A DNA stretch of 64,000 nucleotides from Marinobacter salexigens (GTDB taxonomy: Bacteria; Pseudomonadota; Gammaproteobacteria; Pseudomonadales; Oleiphilaceae). The notes under the pieces are model-generated. The model had not been told where the DNA came from. It worked only from the letters and a program-made list of their open reading frames with translations, and did not search any database. Shown one piece after another: positions 51,858-63,829 of the stretch (position 1 is its first letter; every line of letters starts with the position of its first letter). Where the stretch lies: contig NZ_NIHC01000006.1 in the NCBI RefSeq assembly GCF_002806945.1, forward strand, positions 62,001 through 126,000. The letters are read 5' to 3'. The translations under genes and the position numbers were made by a program.

Positions 51858-53724
51858 TGGCGAGCTTTCCTCCGATCGACAGTTTCTCGACCCTGCGGCC
51901 GCCATAAACCATATTAACGATACTCCGGCTTACCATCAGCCCCGAGAACATAGACGTCATAATCCCGATGCACAGTGTCACCGCGAAGCCTTTCACCGGG
52001 CCAGATCCCATAGCAAAGAGAATGATGGCTACAAGCAAGGTAGTGATATTGGCATCAAAGATGGATACAAAGGCACGGGAGTAACCGGAATTTATGGCAA
52101 GCTGCGGTGACACACCTGATTTGAGCTCTTCTTTTATGCGCTCAAATATCAGCACGTTTGCATCTACCGCCATACCGACGGTCAGCACGATACCGGCAAT
52201 GCCCGGCAATGTGAGTGTGGCCGAGAGTATGGACATGCACGCTATCAGCAGCATCAGGTTGATGGTGAGAGCCACATTCGCCACAAGCCCGAACCCGCGG
52301 TAGTAAACCAGCATATAAAGCAGAACAAGGCCAAAACCAAGCGCAACAGACATTACGCCGGCATCAATGTTTTTCTGCCCGAGGCTAGGCCCGATGGTGC
52401 GCTCCTGCACAAAGTACATGGGCGCCGCAAGAGCGCCAGCACGAAGCAGAAGCGCCAGCTCCGACGCTTCCGGAATGGAATCCAGCCCGGTGATCCGGAA
52501 GCTACTACCCAAGGCAGACTGCACCGTCGCAAGGCTGATAATACCTTTCTCAACGATTCGCTTATCTGTCTCAACGGGCTCCCCATTCACCATTTTCGTT
52601 TCGGTTTCTGTGCGGAATTCGATAAAGAGAACCGCCATGCGCCGGCCAATAGCGTTGCGCGTAGCACGGTTCATCAGATCGCCACCCACAGAATCCATGG
52701 TAATGCTAACCTGCGGCTGACCATTCTCATCAAACGCCTGTTGAGCGTTGGCTACGTTATTACCTGTGGCAATAACGTCACGCTCAAGGCGAGCCGTACG
52801 CTGACGCTCGTCGCGGAAGCTGAACTGCTCAGTTTCGCCGGTAGCTGCATCCTGTCGCGCTTCCATACGGAATTCCAGGTTTGCTGTGGCGCCAAGAACA
52901 CGCTTAGCCTGGGCAGTATCCTGAACACCAGGAAGCTCAACAATAATCCGGTCGGCACCCTGCTGCTGAACCAGCGGCTCGGCCACGCCGAGTTCGTTCA
53001 CCCGGTTGCGGATGGTAGTCAGGTTTTGCTCCAGGGCATACTTGCGAATGGCGGTTACTTCACCTTCGGAAAGAGTAAGAACAATCTGGAACTCATCCCC
53101 GCTGGTTTTTTCATTCAGCAGAAACTCATTGTACTGACGCTTGATCAGATTAAAGGCCTCGGCTCGCGAATCCTCATCGCGGAAGCTCAGTACAATGTTG
53201 CGAGCACCTTCAACATCCCCTCCACGGTAGCGTATACGTTCCTCGCGAAGCTCACGTTTGATCTGCCCTGAAACCGCTTCCAGCCTCTGGCCGACGGCGG
53301 TATCCATATCCACTTCCAGCAAAAAGTGGACACCGCCACGAAGATCGAGGCCAAGTTTCATTGGCCCCGCACCCAGGCTTTTGAGCCAGGATGGCGTAGA
53401 AGGCGCCATATTCAATGCAACAAGATAGTCTCTGCCAAGAGCGGCCTGAACGGCAGGGCGGGCACGTAATTGGTCATCGGAGCTGGTTAACCGTATAAGG
53501 GCATCCCGATCCTCAAGCGTGCTACTTTTAACCTCAATGCCATCCGACTCCAGTGCTTTGACGGCTCTCTCGAGAACAGCGGAGTTCACTTCAGTACTGC
53601 TACGGGCACCCGTGATCTGTACAGCATAATCATCGGGAAACAGGTTGGGTAAAGCGTAGATAAACCCGATCACGATCGCGACCAGGATAATCAGGTTTTT
53701 CCAAAGCGGGTACTTATTCAGCAT
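51850..53724 (-). CDS. secD: Protein translocase subunit SecD
   Basis: 624 aa. N-terminal membrane helix (LIILVAIVIGFIYALPNLF), large periplasmic domain with DLRGGVHFLLEVDM, and five more helices containing the conserved AVDANVLIFERIKEEL motif. It pairs with SecF. The ATG at 53724 starts the family sequence MLNKYPLWKN; the extra eight residues upstream are unsupported. yajC lies 94 bp upstream. Confidence 0.97.
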   Translation of the reverse strand: MLNKYPLWKNLIILVAIVIGFIYALPNLFPDDYAVQITGARSSTEVNSAVLERAVKALESDGIEVKSSTLEDRDALIRLTSSDDQLRARPAVQAALGRDYLVALNMAPSTPSWLKSLGAGPMKLGLDLRGGVHFLLEVDMDTAVGQRLEAVSGQIKRELREERIRYRGGDVEGARNIVLSFRDEDSRAEAFNLIKRQYNEFLLNEKTSGDEFQIVLTLSEGEVTAIRKYALEQNLTTIRNRVNELGVAEPLVQQQGADRIIVELPGVQDTAQAKRVLGATANLEFRMEARQDAATGETEQFSFRDERQRTARLERDVIATGNNVANAQQAFDENGQPQVSITMDSVGGDLMNRATRNAIGRRMAVLFIEFRTETETKMVNGEPVETDKRIVEKGIISLATVQSALGSSFRITGLDSIPEASELALLLRAGALAAPMYFVQERTIGPSLGQKNIDAGVMSVALGFGLVLLYMLVYYRGFGLVANVALTINLMLLIACMSILSATLTLPGIAGIVLTVGMAVDANVLIFERIKEELKSGVSPQLAINSGYSRAFVSIFDANITTLLVAIILFAMGSGPVKGFAVTLCIGIMTSMFSGLMVSRSIVNMVYGGRRVEKLSIGGKLANV

Positions 53725-53818
53725 GGGATCCCTTGTAGCCGGCCCCAAAGCCGGCCTTGGTGTTTCAGCCTGGAAGGTTCAGGCCGGCAGGTATCAGAGC
53801 CGGCCAGAGAGTCCTTGC

Positions 53819-54184
53819 TCAGATGTCTTTGAGCGTACCTTTAGGCAGAGCAGCGGCGACAGCCACTTTCTGTACCTTTACTTCAACATTGTCGGCAATC
53901 TCAACAACAATGAAATCGTCAGCCACCTTGGTGATTTTTCCGGCTATGCCGCCAGAGGTAATTACTTCATCACCTTTATTCAAGCCAGACATAAGTGACT
54001 TGTGCTCTTTCGCACGCTTGGACTGTGGGCGCCAGATCAGAAAATAGAAAATAAGAATAAAGCCGGCAAAAAAGATAACCTGGCCCATAACACCCATGCC
54101 ACCAGCAGCAGGAGCCGCCTGCGCCATTGCCAGTGCGGGCATCATTGCCATAAGGCCGGCCAAAAACAACTTGACTGATTTCAT
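53819..54184 (-). CDS. yajC: Preprotein translocase accessory subunit YajC
   Basis: 121 aa. One membrane helix (VIFFAGFILIFYFLIWRPQSKR) after a cleavable-looking N-terminus (MKSVKLFLAGLMAMMPALAMAQA), then a small SH3-like cytoplasmic part (GDEVITSGGIAGKITKV). Associates with SecDF. GGAGAG before the ATG at 54184 decides the start; a longer frame to 54208 is not favoured. Confidence 0.94.
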   Translation of the reverse strand: MKSVKLFLAGLMAMMPALAMAQAAPAAGGMGVMGQVIFFAGFILIFYFLIWRPQSKRAKEHKSLMSGLNKGDEVITSGGIAGKITKVADDFIVVEIADNVEVKVQKVAVAAALPKGTLKDI

Positions 54185-54214
54185 CAAAACTCTCCGTTGA
54201 TTAAGCAAAAGGAA

Positions 54215-56463
<2,249 letters not shown>

Positions 56464-56547
56464 GGACCAGACTGTTCAAGGCGCCGCATTACTGCGACTT
56501 GATTGAGGTAGCTGCAGATGCCAGTTCTGGATCGCCGCTGGTTAATT

Positions 56548-56588
56548 TCCGTAAGTAACTGATTTACCTAACATCACCCACTTACGGA
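56548..56588 (-). repeat. Inverted repeat in the queA leader
   Basis: TCCGTAAGT (56548-56556) and ACTTACGGA (56580-56588) are perfect 9-bp arms 23 nt apart, just downstream of the queA promoter and so probably in the mRNA leader. Confidence 0.6.
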
Positions 56589-56596
56589 GGCGGCGT

Positions 56597-56626
56597 ATTA
56601 TCGCATGCCCACCAGCCTGGTTACAA
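56597..56626 (-). promoter_or_regulatory. Candidate sigma70 promoter for queA-tgt-yajC-secDF
   Basis: Minus-strand TTGTAA (56626-56621), 18-nt spacer and GATAAT (56602-56597), about 130 nt before the queA ATG. Confidence 0.55.
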
Positions 56627-56685
56627 CCGCGCAGCACCAGTAAACAACGCTGCAACGCGCTATAACCACCGAGACCTGAATACCC

Positions 56686-57333
56686 TTACCTAGTCTTCTT
56701 TGCGTAGGGCAAGGTCTTTTCAAGGGCCTTGACAATAACCACCCCGAAGTCCTTGGCCGCAGCATCTATGGTCTTTGGATCAACAGTGCTTGAGTAGAGC
56801 TGCCAAACAGGTTTGGCGGAGTCGGTATCAAACAGCGTTGATTTCAACGCGTATGTTGTTGTTTCTTCAAATTCAGCCGGGACAACCGTTGTCTGCATGT
56901 AAGTGGATGCGGCAAGCGGCCCAACAGATGTCACAATTGGCTGATAGTTCACCTGCTCTGGCACATATCGTGACTCGCGCTGTTTTCTCACGAGTGAAAC
57001 CACCAGAACACCATCGTACTCTCCGGCTCTCGCATCTTCTGCAACCAGACTCTGTAGCCTGGTGGGATCATCCCAGGGGATCTCAGAGTTGGACACTGCA
57101 AATCGACTGGCTTTGAAATCATGCCTGTTCAATTCCGCAACGAGCTCGGCTTCAATAACTGAGCGGTTATGCTCTTTTTGCGTGACCGCAAACACCATTA
57201 CGTGCTTATAGTCTTTATCAACCTCTGAGACAGCATCAATTCGCTCAACCTTGATACCCGAGCTGGCGCACCCGGCCATAAGTGCAACAATAAAAAAGCA
57301 GACATATTTCGTTATCGCCGCAGATCCTTTCAT
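56686..57333 (-). CDS. Putative lipoprotein of unknown function
   Basis: 215 aa. Signal with lipobox MAGC (Cys22). The rest resembles small DUF4136-like outer-membrane lipoproteins in layout: a stretch YKHVMVFAVTQKEHNRSVIEAELVAEL (nucleotide-binding-like fold or helix), later GEYDGVLVVSLVRKQRESRYVPEQ and a C-terminal DFGVVIVKALEKTLPY. No enzyme motif seen. Alone between queA and tRNA-Leu, minus strand; family not assigned with confidence. Confidence 0.8.
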   Translation of the reverse strand: MKGSAAITKYVCFFIVALMAGCASSGIKVERIDAVSEVDKDYKHVMVFAVTQKEHNRSVIEAELVAELNRHDFKASRFAVSNSEIPWDDPTRLQSLVAEDARAGEYDGVLVVSLVRKQRESRYVPEQVNYQPIVTSVGPLAASTYMQTTVVPAEFEETTTYALKSTLFDTDSAKPVWQLYSSTVDPKTIDAAAKDFGVVIVKALEKTLPYAKKTR

Positions 57334-57432
57334 ACGCTCCCTCTTGAGTCTCTGGGCCCATGGGCAGGCCCTTTCTTGTTATTAATCGCGATACTTCGGT
57401 TCGATCCAAGAGTATTGTAGAGCAGACACAAA

Positions 57433-57456
57433 AAAACCAGCTTTGAAGCTGGTTTT
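57433..57456 (-). terminator. Terminator of tRNA-Leu
   Basis: AAAACCAGC pairs with GCTGGTTTT around a 6-nt loop; on the minus strand TTTTTTTGTGTC follows. Confidence 0.9.
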
Positions 57457-57494
57457 GTGTCTTTCTTCGATTCTAAAAGCCTTCGCAAAACTTT

Positions 57495-57581
57495 TGGTAG
57501 CGGCGGGCGGACTCGAACCGCCACTCCCGTGAAGGAAACGGATTTTGAATCCGTCGTGTCTACCAATTTCACCACGCCGCC
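57495..57581 (-). tRNA. tRNA-Leu (CAA)
   Basis: 87 nt with CCA. Acceptor stem GGCGGCG/CGCCGCT including a G1-U72 pair usual for tRNA-Leu, anticodon loop TTCAAAA with CAA, long variable arm, T-arm GTTCGAGTC. Read by leucine codon UUG. Confidence 0.95.
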
Positions 57582-57662
57582 AACGAAGAGAGGGGGAATT
57601 ATACTGAGCCTGATCGTGAAATCAATACGCAGGGCCAGGAGTTTTCCCGCTGGCCCGAATAT

Positions 57663-58904
57663 TTATAGACGATCGAACAAAGATAACTGGGATACCCGGG
57701 CAAATGACTGCTGCGCAGCCTGTAATACAAAGCTCTGGAAACTCAGATTGCTGATTGCTTCTGCATAATCCACATCCTGCAGCTGTGAGCGGATTTCATT
57801 GGTATACAACGAAGAATCCGCCAAAAAGCTTTTGGTGGACTCCACTGCGTTCATGCGCCCACCCAGCTCTGTTTGCTTGAGGATCATGCTCTCTTGGGCA
57901 TTATCAAGATTTATCAGGGACTGGGCGATCAAATCATCATACTGAGCCTGGCCTTCCGGAGTGCCTTTGTCGATTGAATCCAAACCGGTGATCAGGTTTT
58001 CGATGGTTCCAAAGACGGACTGTTTCTCTCCCACCTTCAACGTAAATGTATCAGTCGTACTTGCGCTCACGCCCGATATGCTTGCCTCAATCCCGGCAAC
58101 AACAAACACACCCCCATCTTCGTAATCCGCTGGTGTTACAGTTAATGGCTGCGGTGGAGTGCTATTATTATCGAAGGCCAACACCTGGGGGGTAGGCAAA
58201 CTGTTGTCTACCTCAAGTGTTATGTCATTGGGGAAGCCGTTCGGAAAAGCAGCAGCCAGGTCAGCCTCATTAACCAGCTTAACGCCTGAAATGGACTCAG
58301 CAGCAGGGGTTGTTCCATCAAACTGTCCTGTCACCGCCGCCGGCACATTCACAAAAATGCCCTTGCCATTATCACTGATCGGCACGGTTACGCCGTCATC
58401 AATCTCCAGAACGCGCTGGCCTTCATCGCCATTATATTCGTACTTGCCTTGCTCATTCACCTGGAAGGCCTGCACGGAGCCCTGGAACCCGCTGAAAATG
58501 TACTCACCTGAAGCATCCCGGGTATTCCCGATATTGGCAAGCTGACCCAACCGCTCTTTCATTTCCGAGGAGATCGACTGGCGATCATTGGGAGACAATG
58601 CGCCGTTACCCGCTTGCACCGTTAACTCGCGGATGCTCTGAATAATGTCCACCGCGCTGGTCAACGCATTTTCTTCCTGTTTAAGCCGGTTATCTGCAAG
58701 GCTTACGTTGCGCTCATAGGTTTTAACCCTGGACAGCTCCTGGTCCAGCTTCAGAATACGGGCCGCTGCCACGGGATCATCCGAGGGCTTATTCACCCTC
58801 TGCCCAGTAGAGATCTGTTGGCTGGTGTTGTTCAGGCTAGTGTTCAGCTCCTGCAACCGATTAATCCCACTGGAAAACACTTGTTGTGATGAAATTCTGA
58901 TCAT
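57663..58904 (-). CDS. flgL: Flagellar hook-filament junction protein FlgL (HAP3)
   Basis: 413 aa. Flagellin-like N-terminus MIRISSQQVFSSGINRLQELNTSLNNTSQQISTG and C-terminus SFQSFVLQAAQQSFARVSQLSLFDRL form the D0/D1 coiled coil. The variable middle is about 200 residues. It lies 18 bp downstream of flgK and forms the ring on which flagellin polymerises. Last gene of the flagellar run here. Confidence 0.95.
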   Translation of the reverse strand: MIRISSQQVFSSGINRLQELNTSLNNTSQQISTGQRVNKPSDDPVAAARILKLDQELSRVKTYERNVSLADNRLKQEENALTSAVDIIQSIRELTVQAGNGALSPNDRQSISSEMKERLGQLANIGNTRDASGEYIFSGFQGSVQAFQVNEQGKYEYNGDEGQRVLEIDDGVTVPISDNGKGIFVNVPAAVTGQFDGTTPAAESISGVKLVNEADLAAAFPNGFPNDITLEVDNSLPTPQVLAFDNNSTPPQPLTVTPADYEDGGVFVVAGIEASISGVSASTTDTFTLKVGEKQSVFGTIENLITGLDSIDKGTPEGQAQYDDLIAQSLINLDNAQESMILKQTELGGRMNAVESTKSFLADSSLYTNEIRSQLQDVDYAEAISNLSFQSFVLQAAQQSFARVSQLSLFDRL

Positions 58905-58922
58905 GTCACACCACCTCGTCTG

Positions 58923-60962
58923 TTACCGGAATGTCTGCAACAGCGTATTGAATAGATCCTGGGCTACCGATATCACCTGTGCCGAGGCATTGTAGGCAGC
59001 CTGGTACTGAATAAGCCTGCCGGCTTCCTCATCCAGGTTCACCCCTGAAACCGACTCCCGTTGGGCCGTGGATTGTTCCAGCAGGGTTTTGCCAGCAGAA
59101 AGATCAAACTGGCTCTGGCGTGTTTTTACACCAATATCTTCAACCAAACCGGCGTAGCCTTCAGTGAAGCTCTGGCTTTTGCCGTTCAGTGTATTAGCGG
59201 TGCCCAATGCAGCCAGTAGCTCAGCGTTGCGGTTGTCTGACACGCCGTTGCTGTTGTAGTTAATCTCGAAGGTATCACCTACCGCTGGCTGCCCTGTCAG
59301 CTTGAACTGAAAGCCCTGATAATCCGCTCCTGCAGCAGGGTCGTCACTGAATACCTTATTAATGTTTCCTGGCACGTATGGTTGGTCCGGCGTTCCAACG
59401 ACTGTATTTCCGGGACCTGTTACTGTGTAAGCCAAGCCATTAGGGTCATTGGGATCCGGGCCAAAAGTAATGGTCAAAGGCCCATTGGCCAGCTCTCCCG
59501 CCGTTTGAAAACCCGGCAACAACGAACCCGTAAATGGGCTGCGCACGTCCAGCATGGTGCCCTGGTCAATCTTGCCGGTGCCTACGTTCTGCTCACCGGT
59601 AGTGGCCCTTATCGGGCTGGCAAATGCCAGATCTTCCTCCCGGTTTACCTGCAGGCCTATGTTCTGTGCAGCATTTCGACTGGGCTGAATCAGGTACTTG
59701 TCGCCCGCATTGAAAGTGCCGCCCTCAATACGAATATTAAATCCGGGCATGGAGATCTCAGACTGCACCGGGTTTGGCAGGCGCCCCTGGTTGACGACCT
59801 CCCCAGTGGCTTTGTCGATTAGCTCAAAGCTACTGCCATCGCCACTAAACTGCAGTGTCCAACTTCCTGCCGGAAGTTTGGTGCTATCGGTTATCTCTAC
59901 CGCCAGCTGACCATCTTTTGGTAACTGGTTGTTGGCATTGGCCACTACCCGACTTCTCTGGACGGCCAGATCATTCACATCGTTGAAAAACAACCCACCA
60001 AGGTCACCTTCCAAATCCATTCCGATTTCGTGCTGGTGGTTCACACTGGCCGCAAGTCCTATAGCAATGCGCCCCAGTTCGTCAAAAGCGGGCTTCAAAG
60101 CCTCATCATCAAACCGCCTCAAACCACCGAGCTTTCCCCCGTTGATTTGCTCGTCGATACTGACTGTGCGACCACCACTGGTGAGTGTAAATTCCAGGCG
60201 GGTAAGGTCTTCCGCGTTGTTTCTGGTACCTAGCTGGGCGGCATTGTTGCCAACCACAAGCGAGAGCCCGTTGGATAGCGAAACGTTTACCTGGCTACCC
60301 TCCGTTTCTGATACCCGTATATTCACCAGTTCAGAAAGCTGACGGAGCTTTTCGTCGCGCTGATCCAATAGCTCGTTCGGCATTTTGCCTTGTGCCAGCC
60401 CTGGGGACTGTGAAATCGCAAGGTTAAGATCCGCGATACTACTCAGCAGGGTATTCGCATCCTTTGCGCCCTGTTGCATCTGCGTCTTCACCGATTCGCG
60501 CTGCTGAATAAACTCCTGGTTCAGCGCCTGAAACCGGTTGACTACCTGTTGCGCCTCGCTCAGCACCAGTTGGCGCTGAGGAAGGGAGGCCGGGTCTTCT
60601 GCAGCGTTCTGCAGGCTGGCAAAGAAGTTATTCAGGGCGTTGTTCAACCCTGTGGTCTCACCGCCCAACAGATTATCGAGCCGGCTCAGTTCTGAATTGA
60701 GTGCTTGCTGTTCGCCTGCCAGGGTGCTGTCTTCACGTACCTGTTGCACAAGAAACTCATTCGCCAGCCTGCGAATATCCACAACACTGACGCCCTGGCC
60801 GACAGTCCCTGCTCCCGTTCGGTTACCCTGTTGGGTCTCAAACACCACTTCCTGCCGGCTATAACCAGGCGTGTTCGCGTTGGTGATGTTGTTGCCCGTA
60901 GTATTCAGAGCACTTTGGTGACCAAGGATTCCGGTCAGGCCAATGCCAATCAGTCCCGCCAT
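58923..60962 (-). CDS. flgK: Flagellar hook-filament junction protein FlgK (HAP1)
   Basis: 679 aa, longer than the 547-aa enteric protein and close to the Pseudomonas one. N-terminal GLIGIGLTGILGHQSALNTTGNNITNANTPGYSRQEV and C-terminal SGVNLDEEAGRLIQYQAAYNASAQVISVAQDLFNTLLQ are the conserved axial segments. It lies 3 bp downstream of flgJ. Confidence 0.96.
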   Translation of the reverse strand: MAGLIGIGLTGILGHQSALNTTGNNITNANTPGYSRQEVVFETQQGNRTGAGTVGQGVSVVDIRRLANEFLVQQVREDSTLAGEQQALNSELSRLDNLLGGETTGLNNALNNFFASLQNAAEDPASLPQRQLVLSEAQQVVNRFQALNQEFIQQRESVKTQMQQGAKDANTLLSSIADLNLAISQSPGLAQGKMPNELLDQRDEKLRQLSELVNIRVSETEGSQVNVSLSNGLSLVVGNNAAQLGTRNNAEDLTRLEFTLTSGGRTVSIDEQINGGKLGGLRRFDDEALKPAFDELGRIAIGLAASVNHQHEIGMDLEGDLGGLFFNDVNDLAVQRSRVVANANNQLPKDGQLAVEITDSTKLPAGSWTLQFSGDGSSFELIDKATGEVVNQGRLPNPVQSEISMPGFNIRIEGGTFNAGDKYLIQPSRNAAQNIGLQVNREEDLAFASPIRATTGEQNVGTGKIDQGTMLDVRSPFTGSLLPGFQTAGELANGPLTITFGPDPNDPNGLAYTVTGPGNTVVGTPDQPYVPGNINKVFSDDPAAGADYQGFQFKLTGQPAVGDTFEINYNSNGVSDNRNAELLAALGTANTLNGKSQSFTEGYAGLVEDIGVKTRQSQFDLSAGKTLLEQSTAQRESVSGVNLDEEAGRLIQYQAAYNASAQVISVAQDLFNTLLQTFR

Positions 60963-60965
60963 AAG

Positions 60966-61952
60966 TTACTCCCCGGCTCCATTGCCCATCGAAAGTGTCA
61001 TCAGAGAATCACGGTTCATAATCCGGTTGATTTTGTCACCGTACTGCGGGTCAGTGGCATAGCCGGCTTCCTGCAGTTTTCTTGCAAATACATCGGGCTG
61101 GTCAGCGCTTGCGAGTACATCACGGTACCTGGGGTTGGATTCCAGGAACGCCACATAGTCACGGAAGCTGGATTCGTAATCCGGATAGGCGCGAAAGTCT
61201 GCCCGCTCTTTCATGGGCACACCTTCACGGAATTCCGTGGTGGTTATGGTAACTGCGTCGCCTTGCCAGCGGTTGTCCGCCTTGATCCCGAACAGATTAA
61301 AGCTGTGCTGGTTTCCATCACCACGAATCATGTGTTTGCCCCAGCCCGTTTCCAGCGCCGCTTGTGCAACCATCAATTCGGGGCTGATACCAGTATCTGC
61401 TGCAATGGTTTGAGCAACTGGGAGCAAAGTGCTTACAAAGTGCTCGGGCGATTCAAACTGCTCTGGCAAGCTGGCAGTATTGGCAGAAGGTTCTGCAATT
61501 GTTTGCTGTGCCACCTCAGCTACTTCGTCAACCCTCTCTGGCAAGCGGGGTGAAATAACTGGCAGGCTGCGCTCATAGTCCGCTAGTGTCGCCTTGTGAG
61601 AGGCCAAGGGGTTACCCTGCTTGTCTGTTCCAGGAATATTTTTGCCCAATTGGCGCACAAGGGCATCCGCCAGCCCGGTGCCCTGCCCGCCAGCCATGGT
61701 TAGACTCAGCTGGCTATCGAACATGTCCCGATACATTTCAGATTGACTGCTATTGAGATAGTTACCCTCAGCAAACACATCCCCTGCTTTGCGCATGGAT
61801 TTCAGCATTTCAGACAAAAAGATACTTTCGAACTGGCGTGCCACCTCTTCCAGAGCAGCCTGCTTGTCATCACGGGCGCTGTGTTTCAGTGCGTTCAGCC
61901 CGCTGAAATCTGTGTATACCCTGGCCTGTTGAAGCTGGTAGTCCTGCATCAC
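60966..61952 (-). CDS. flgJ: Flagellar rod-assembly muramidase FlgJ
   Basis: 328 aa. N-terminal rod-cap scaffold (VARQFESIFLSEMLKSMRKAGDVFAEG...) and a C-terminal glucosaminidase-type domain (LMVAQAALETGWGKHMI, about 210-225) that opens peptidoglycan for the rod. A short flexible linker joins them. It lies between flgI (5 bp) and flgK (3 bp). Confidence 0.95.
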   Translation of the reverse strand: MMQDYQLQQARVYTDFSGLNALKHSARDDKQAALEEVARQFESIFLSEMLKSMRKAGDVFAEGNYLNSSQSEMYRDMFDSQLSLTMAGGQGTGLADALVRQLGKNIPGTDKQGNPLASHKATLADYERSLPVISPRLPERVDEVAEVAQQTIAEPSANTASLPEQFESPEHFVSTLLPVAQTIAADTGISPELMVAQAALETGWGKHMIRGDGNQHSFNLFGIKADNRWQGDAVTITTTEFREGVPMKERADFRAYPDYESSFRDYVAFLESNPRYRDVLASADQPDVFARKLQEAGYATDPQYGDKINRIMNRDSLMTLSMGNGAGE

Positions 61953-61957
61953 ATCAC

Positions 61958-63055
61958 CTAGATAACAATAAGCTCGGCGCGCAAGGCGCCCGCCTGTTTG
62001 AGAGCTTCCAGTACTGCCATAACATCGCCCGGGGCCGCACCCACCTGGTTTACAGCCTGCACAATGTCATTGAGCGTAACCGCCGGCCCAAACTTGAACA
62101 TGCGGGCCGGGTCTTCGGTAATGGCAATCTGGGTATCCTGTTCAATCGCGGTGGTACCGCCCGCAAATGGATTGGGCTGCTGGACCTGCGGGTTCTCCTG
62201 AATGGTCACCGTCAGGTTGCCGTGGGTAACGGCTGCAGGGCTAACCTTTACATTCTGCCCAACAACAATGGTGCCCGTGCGGCTGTTTATGACGACCTTT
62301 GCAGCATCTTCAGCAGGCTCCACTTCGAGGTTTTCCAGAATCGACAGAAAACTCACCCGCTGTGATGGATCGCGTGGTGCTCTTACAGAAATTGCAGTCG
62401 CATCGTGGGCATAGGCCATATCGGGGCCAAGAAACTCATTCACCACTTCAACCACGCGGCGTGCTGTAGTGAAATCCGGGCGCATCAGGTTAAAGGTAAT
62501 CGTGTCGCCACGTGTGAAAGGTGAGGCAATCTCACGTTCAATGGTGGCCCCATTTGGAATACGACCAACACTGGGCACGTTCACGGTGATGCGCGAGCCA
62601 TCTTGCCCCTGGGCCCCAAAACCACCCACCACCAGACTACCCTGCGCCATGGCATACACATTGCCATCCGCTCCTTTCAGGGGTGCCATCAACAAGGTTC
62701 CACCGCGCAAGCTGTCGGCATTACCAATGGAGGAAACAGTTATGTCCATTTCCTGGCCCGCTTTGGCAAAGGGCGGCAAGGTGGCGCTTACCGTAACTGC
62801 AGCCACGTTGGCCAGATTCGGGTTTACCCCATCCGGCAGAGTGATGCCGAACTGGTTCATCATGTTGCGGAAGGTCTGGTTGGTGAAAGGTGCTTTATCA
62901 CCCGTACCATCCAGACCTACCACCAGGCCATAACCCACAAGCTGGTTGTTACGAACACCTTTGATACGAGCCAGATCCTTCAAGCGGTCAGCCATTACAG
63001 GGCCTGCCATGACAGCGAGCATCAGTGCTAGAACTACGCCTCGGCGTATCTTCAT
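61958..63055 (-). CDS. flgI: Flagellar P-ring protein FlgI
   Basis: 365 aa. Signal peptide ([22 protein letters not shown]), then [32 protein letters not shown]. It forms the periplasmic P-ring around the rod. The ATG at 63055 overlaps the flgH stop (ATGA); the four-codon longer frame is rejected. Confidence 0.96.
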   Translation of the reverse strand: MKIRRGVVLALMLAVMAGPVMADRLKDLARIKGVRNNQLVGYGLVVGLDGTGDKAPFTNQTFRNMMNQFGITLPDGVNPNLANVAAVTVSATLPPFAKAGQEMDITVSSIGNADSLRGGTLLMAPLKGADGNVYAMAQGSLVVGGFGAQGQDGSRITVNVPSVGRIPNGATIEREIASPFTRGDTITFNLMRPDFTTARRVVEVVNEFLGPDMAYAHDATAISVRAPRDPSQRVSFLSILENLEVEPAEDAAKVVINSRTGTIVVGQNVKVSPAAVTHGNLTVTIQENPQVQQPNPFAGGTTAIEQDTQIAITEDPARMFKFGPAVTLNDIVQAVNQVGAAPGDVMAVLEALKQAGALRAELIVI

Positions 63056-63753
63056 AACGGCCACCACTCACTGCTGAAGAACCGGGCCAGCCAGCCCATC
63101 TGGTTTGCCTGATCAAAATCACCGGTGCCGCCGTAGGCAATACGGGCATCGGCAATACGGCTGGATGCCACCACGTTGCCTGGATCAATATCCTGAGGCC
63201 GCACCAACCCGGTCAGGCGTATGTACTCATCGCCATTGGTCAGAGACAGCCATTTCTCACCACGGACCCTGAGAACGCCGTTCGGCAACACTTCAATTAC
63301 CGTTACCGTAATACTGCCTGCCAGGCTGTTGCTTTGGTCTGCTTCTGCCTTTCCTTCAAAATCCCTTTCGTTCTTGATGGATGTTGCAATACCAAAATTG
63401 TTTTTGCCGAGTATATTGGGCTCCGGCAGGGAGATGTCGCTGTCCTTATTGATGCTGGTTTCAGCATTCTTACTGGCCCGCGTGGATTCTTTGAGCGTAA
63501 CGGTCAGCACATCTCCCACGTTCAAGGCGACAGTGTCACCATAAAAGTTGTAGTTGCGGGAGCTCTGATAGATAGCGCCAGATTCGGGATCACGCTGCAT
63601 CATGGCCTGAGCGCGCACAGGCGCATACGCAGGATCATTTGGCTCGGCCCGAGGCCGGCTCATGGCCGTACATCCCTGCAACAGGATCAGCAGCCATACC
63701 AGCAAGAAGGTTCCTGCCGGCCGGATTATCCAGGTTGATGTAGTCGGTTGCAT
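63052..63753 (-). CDS. flgH: Flagellar L-ring lipoprotein FlgH
   Basis: 233 aa. Lipobox LLQGC (Cys28). The family region [39 protein letters not shown] and the C-terminal [30 protein letters not shown] are present. It forms the outer-membrane L-ring. GAGGAG 7 nt before the ATG at 63753 fixes the start; an upstream frame reaching 63837 is rejected. Confidence 0.95.
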   Translation of the reverse strand: MQPTTSTWIIRPAGTFLLVWLLILLQGCTAMSRPRAEPNDPAYAPVRAQAMMQRDPESGAIYQSSRNYNFYGDTVALNVGDVLTVTLKESTRASKNAETSINKDSDISLPEPNILGKNNFGIATSIKNERDFEGKAEADQSNSLAGSITVTVIEVLPNGVLRVRGEKWLSLTNGDEYIRLTGLVRPQDIDPGNVVASSRIADARIAYGGTGDFDQANQMGWLARFFSSEWWPL

Positions 63754-63829
63754 GAGCACACTCCTCACCTCTTGCTTCGCGCCCTCCAGTGTATGGACCG
63801 GGCTTCGAAAATGTATATCTTTCAGGTCA

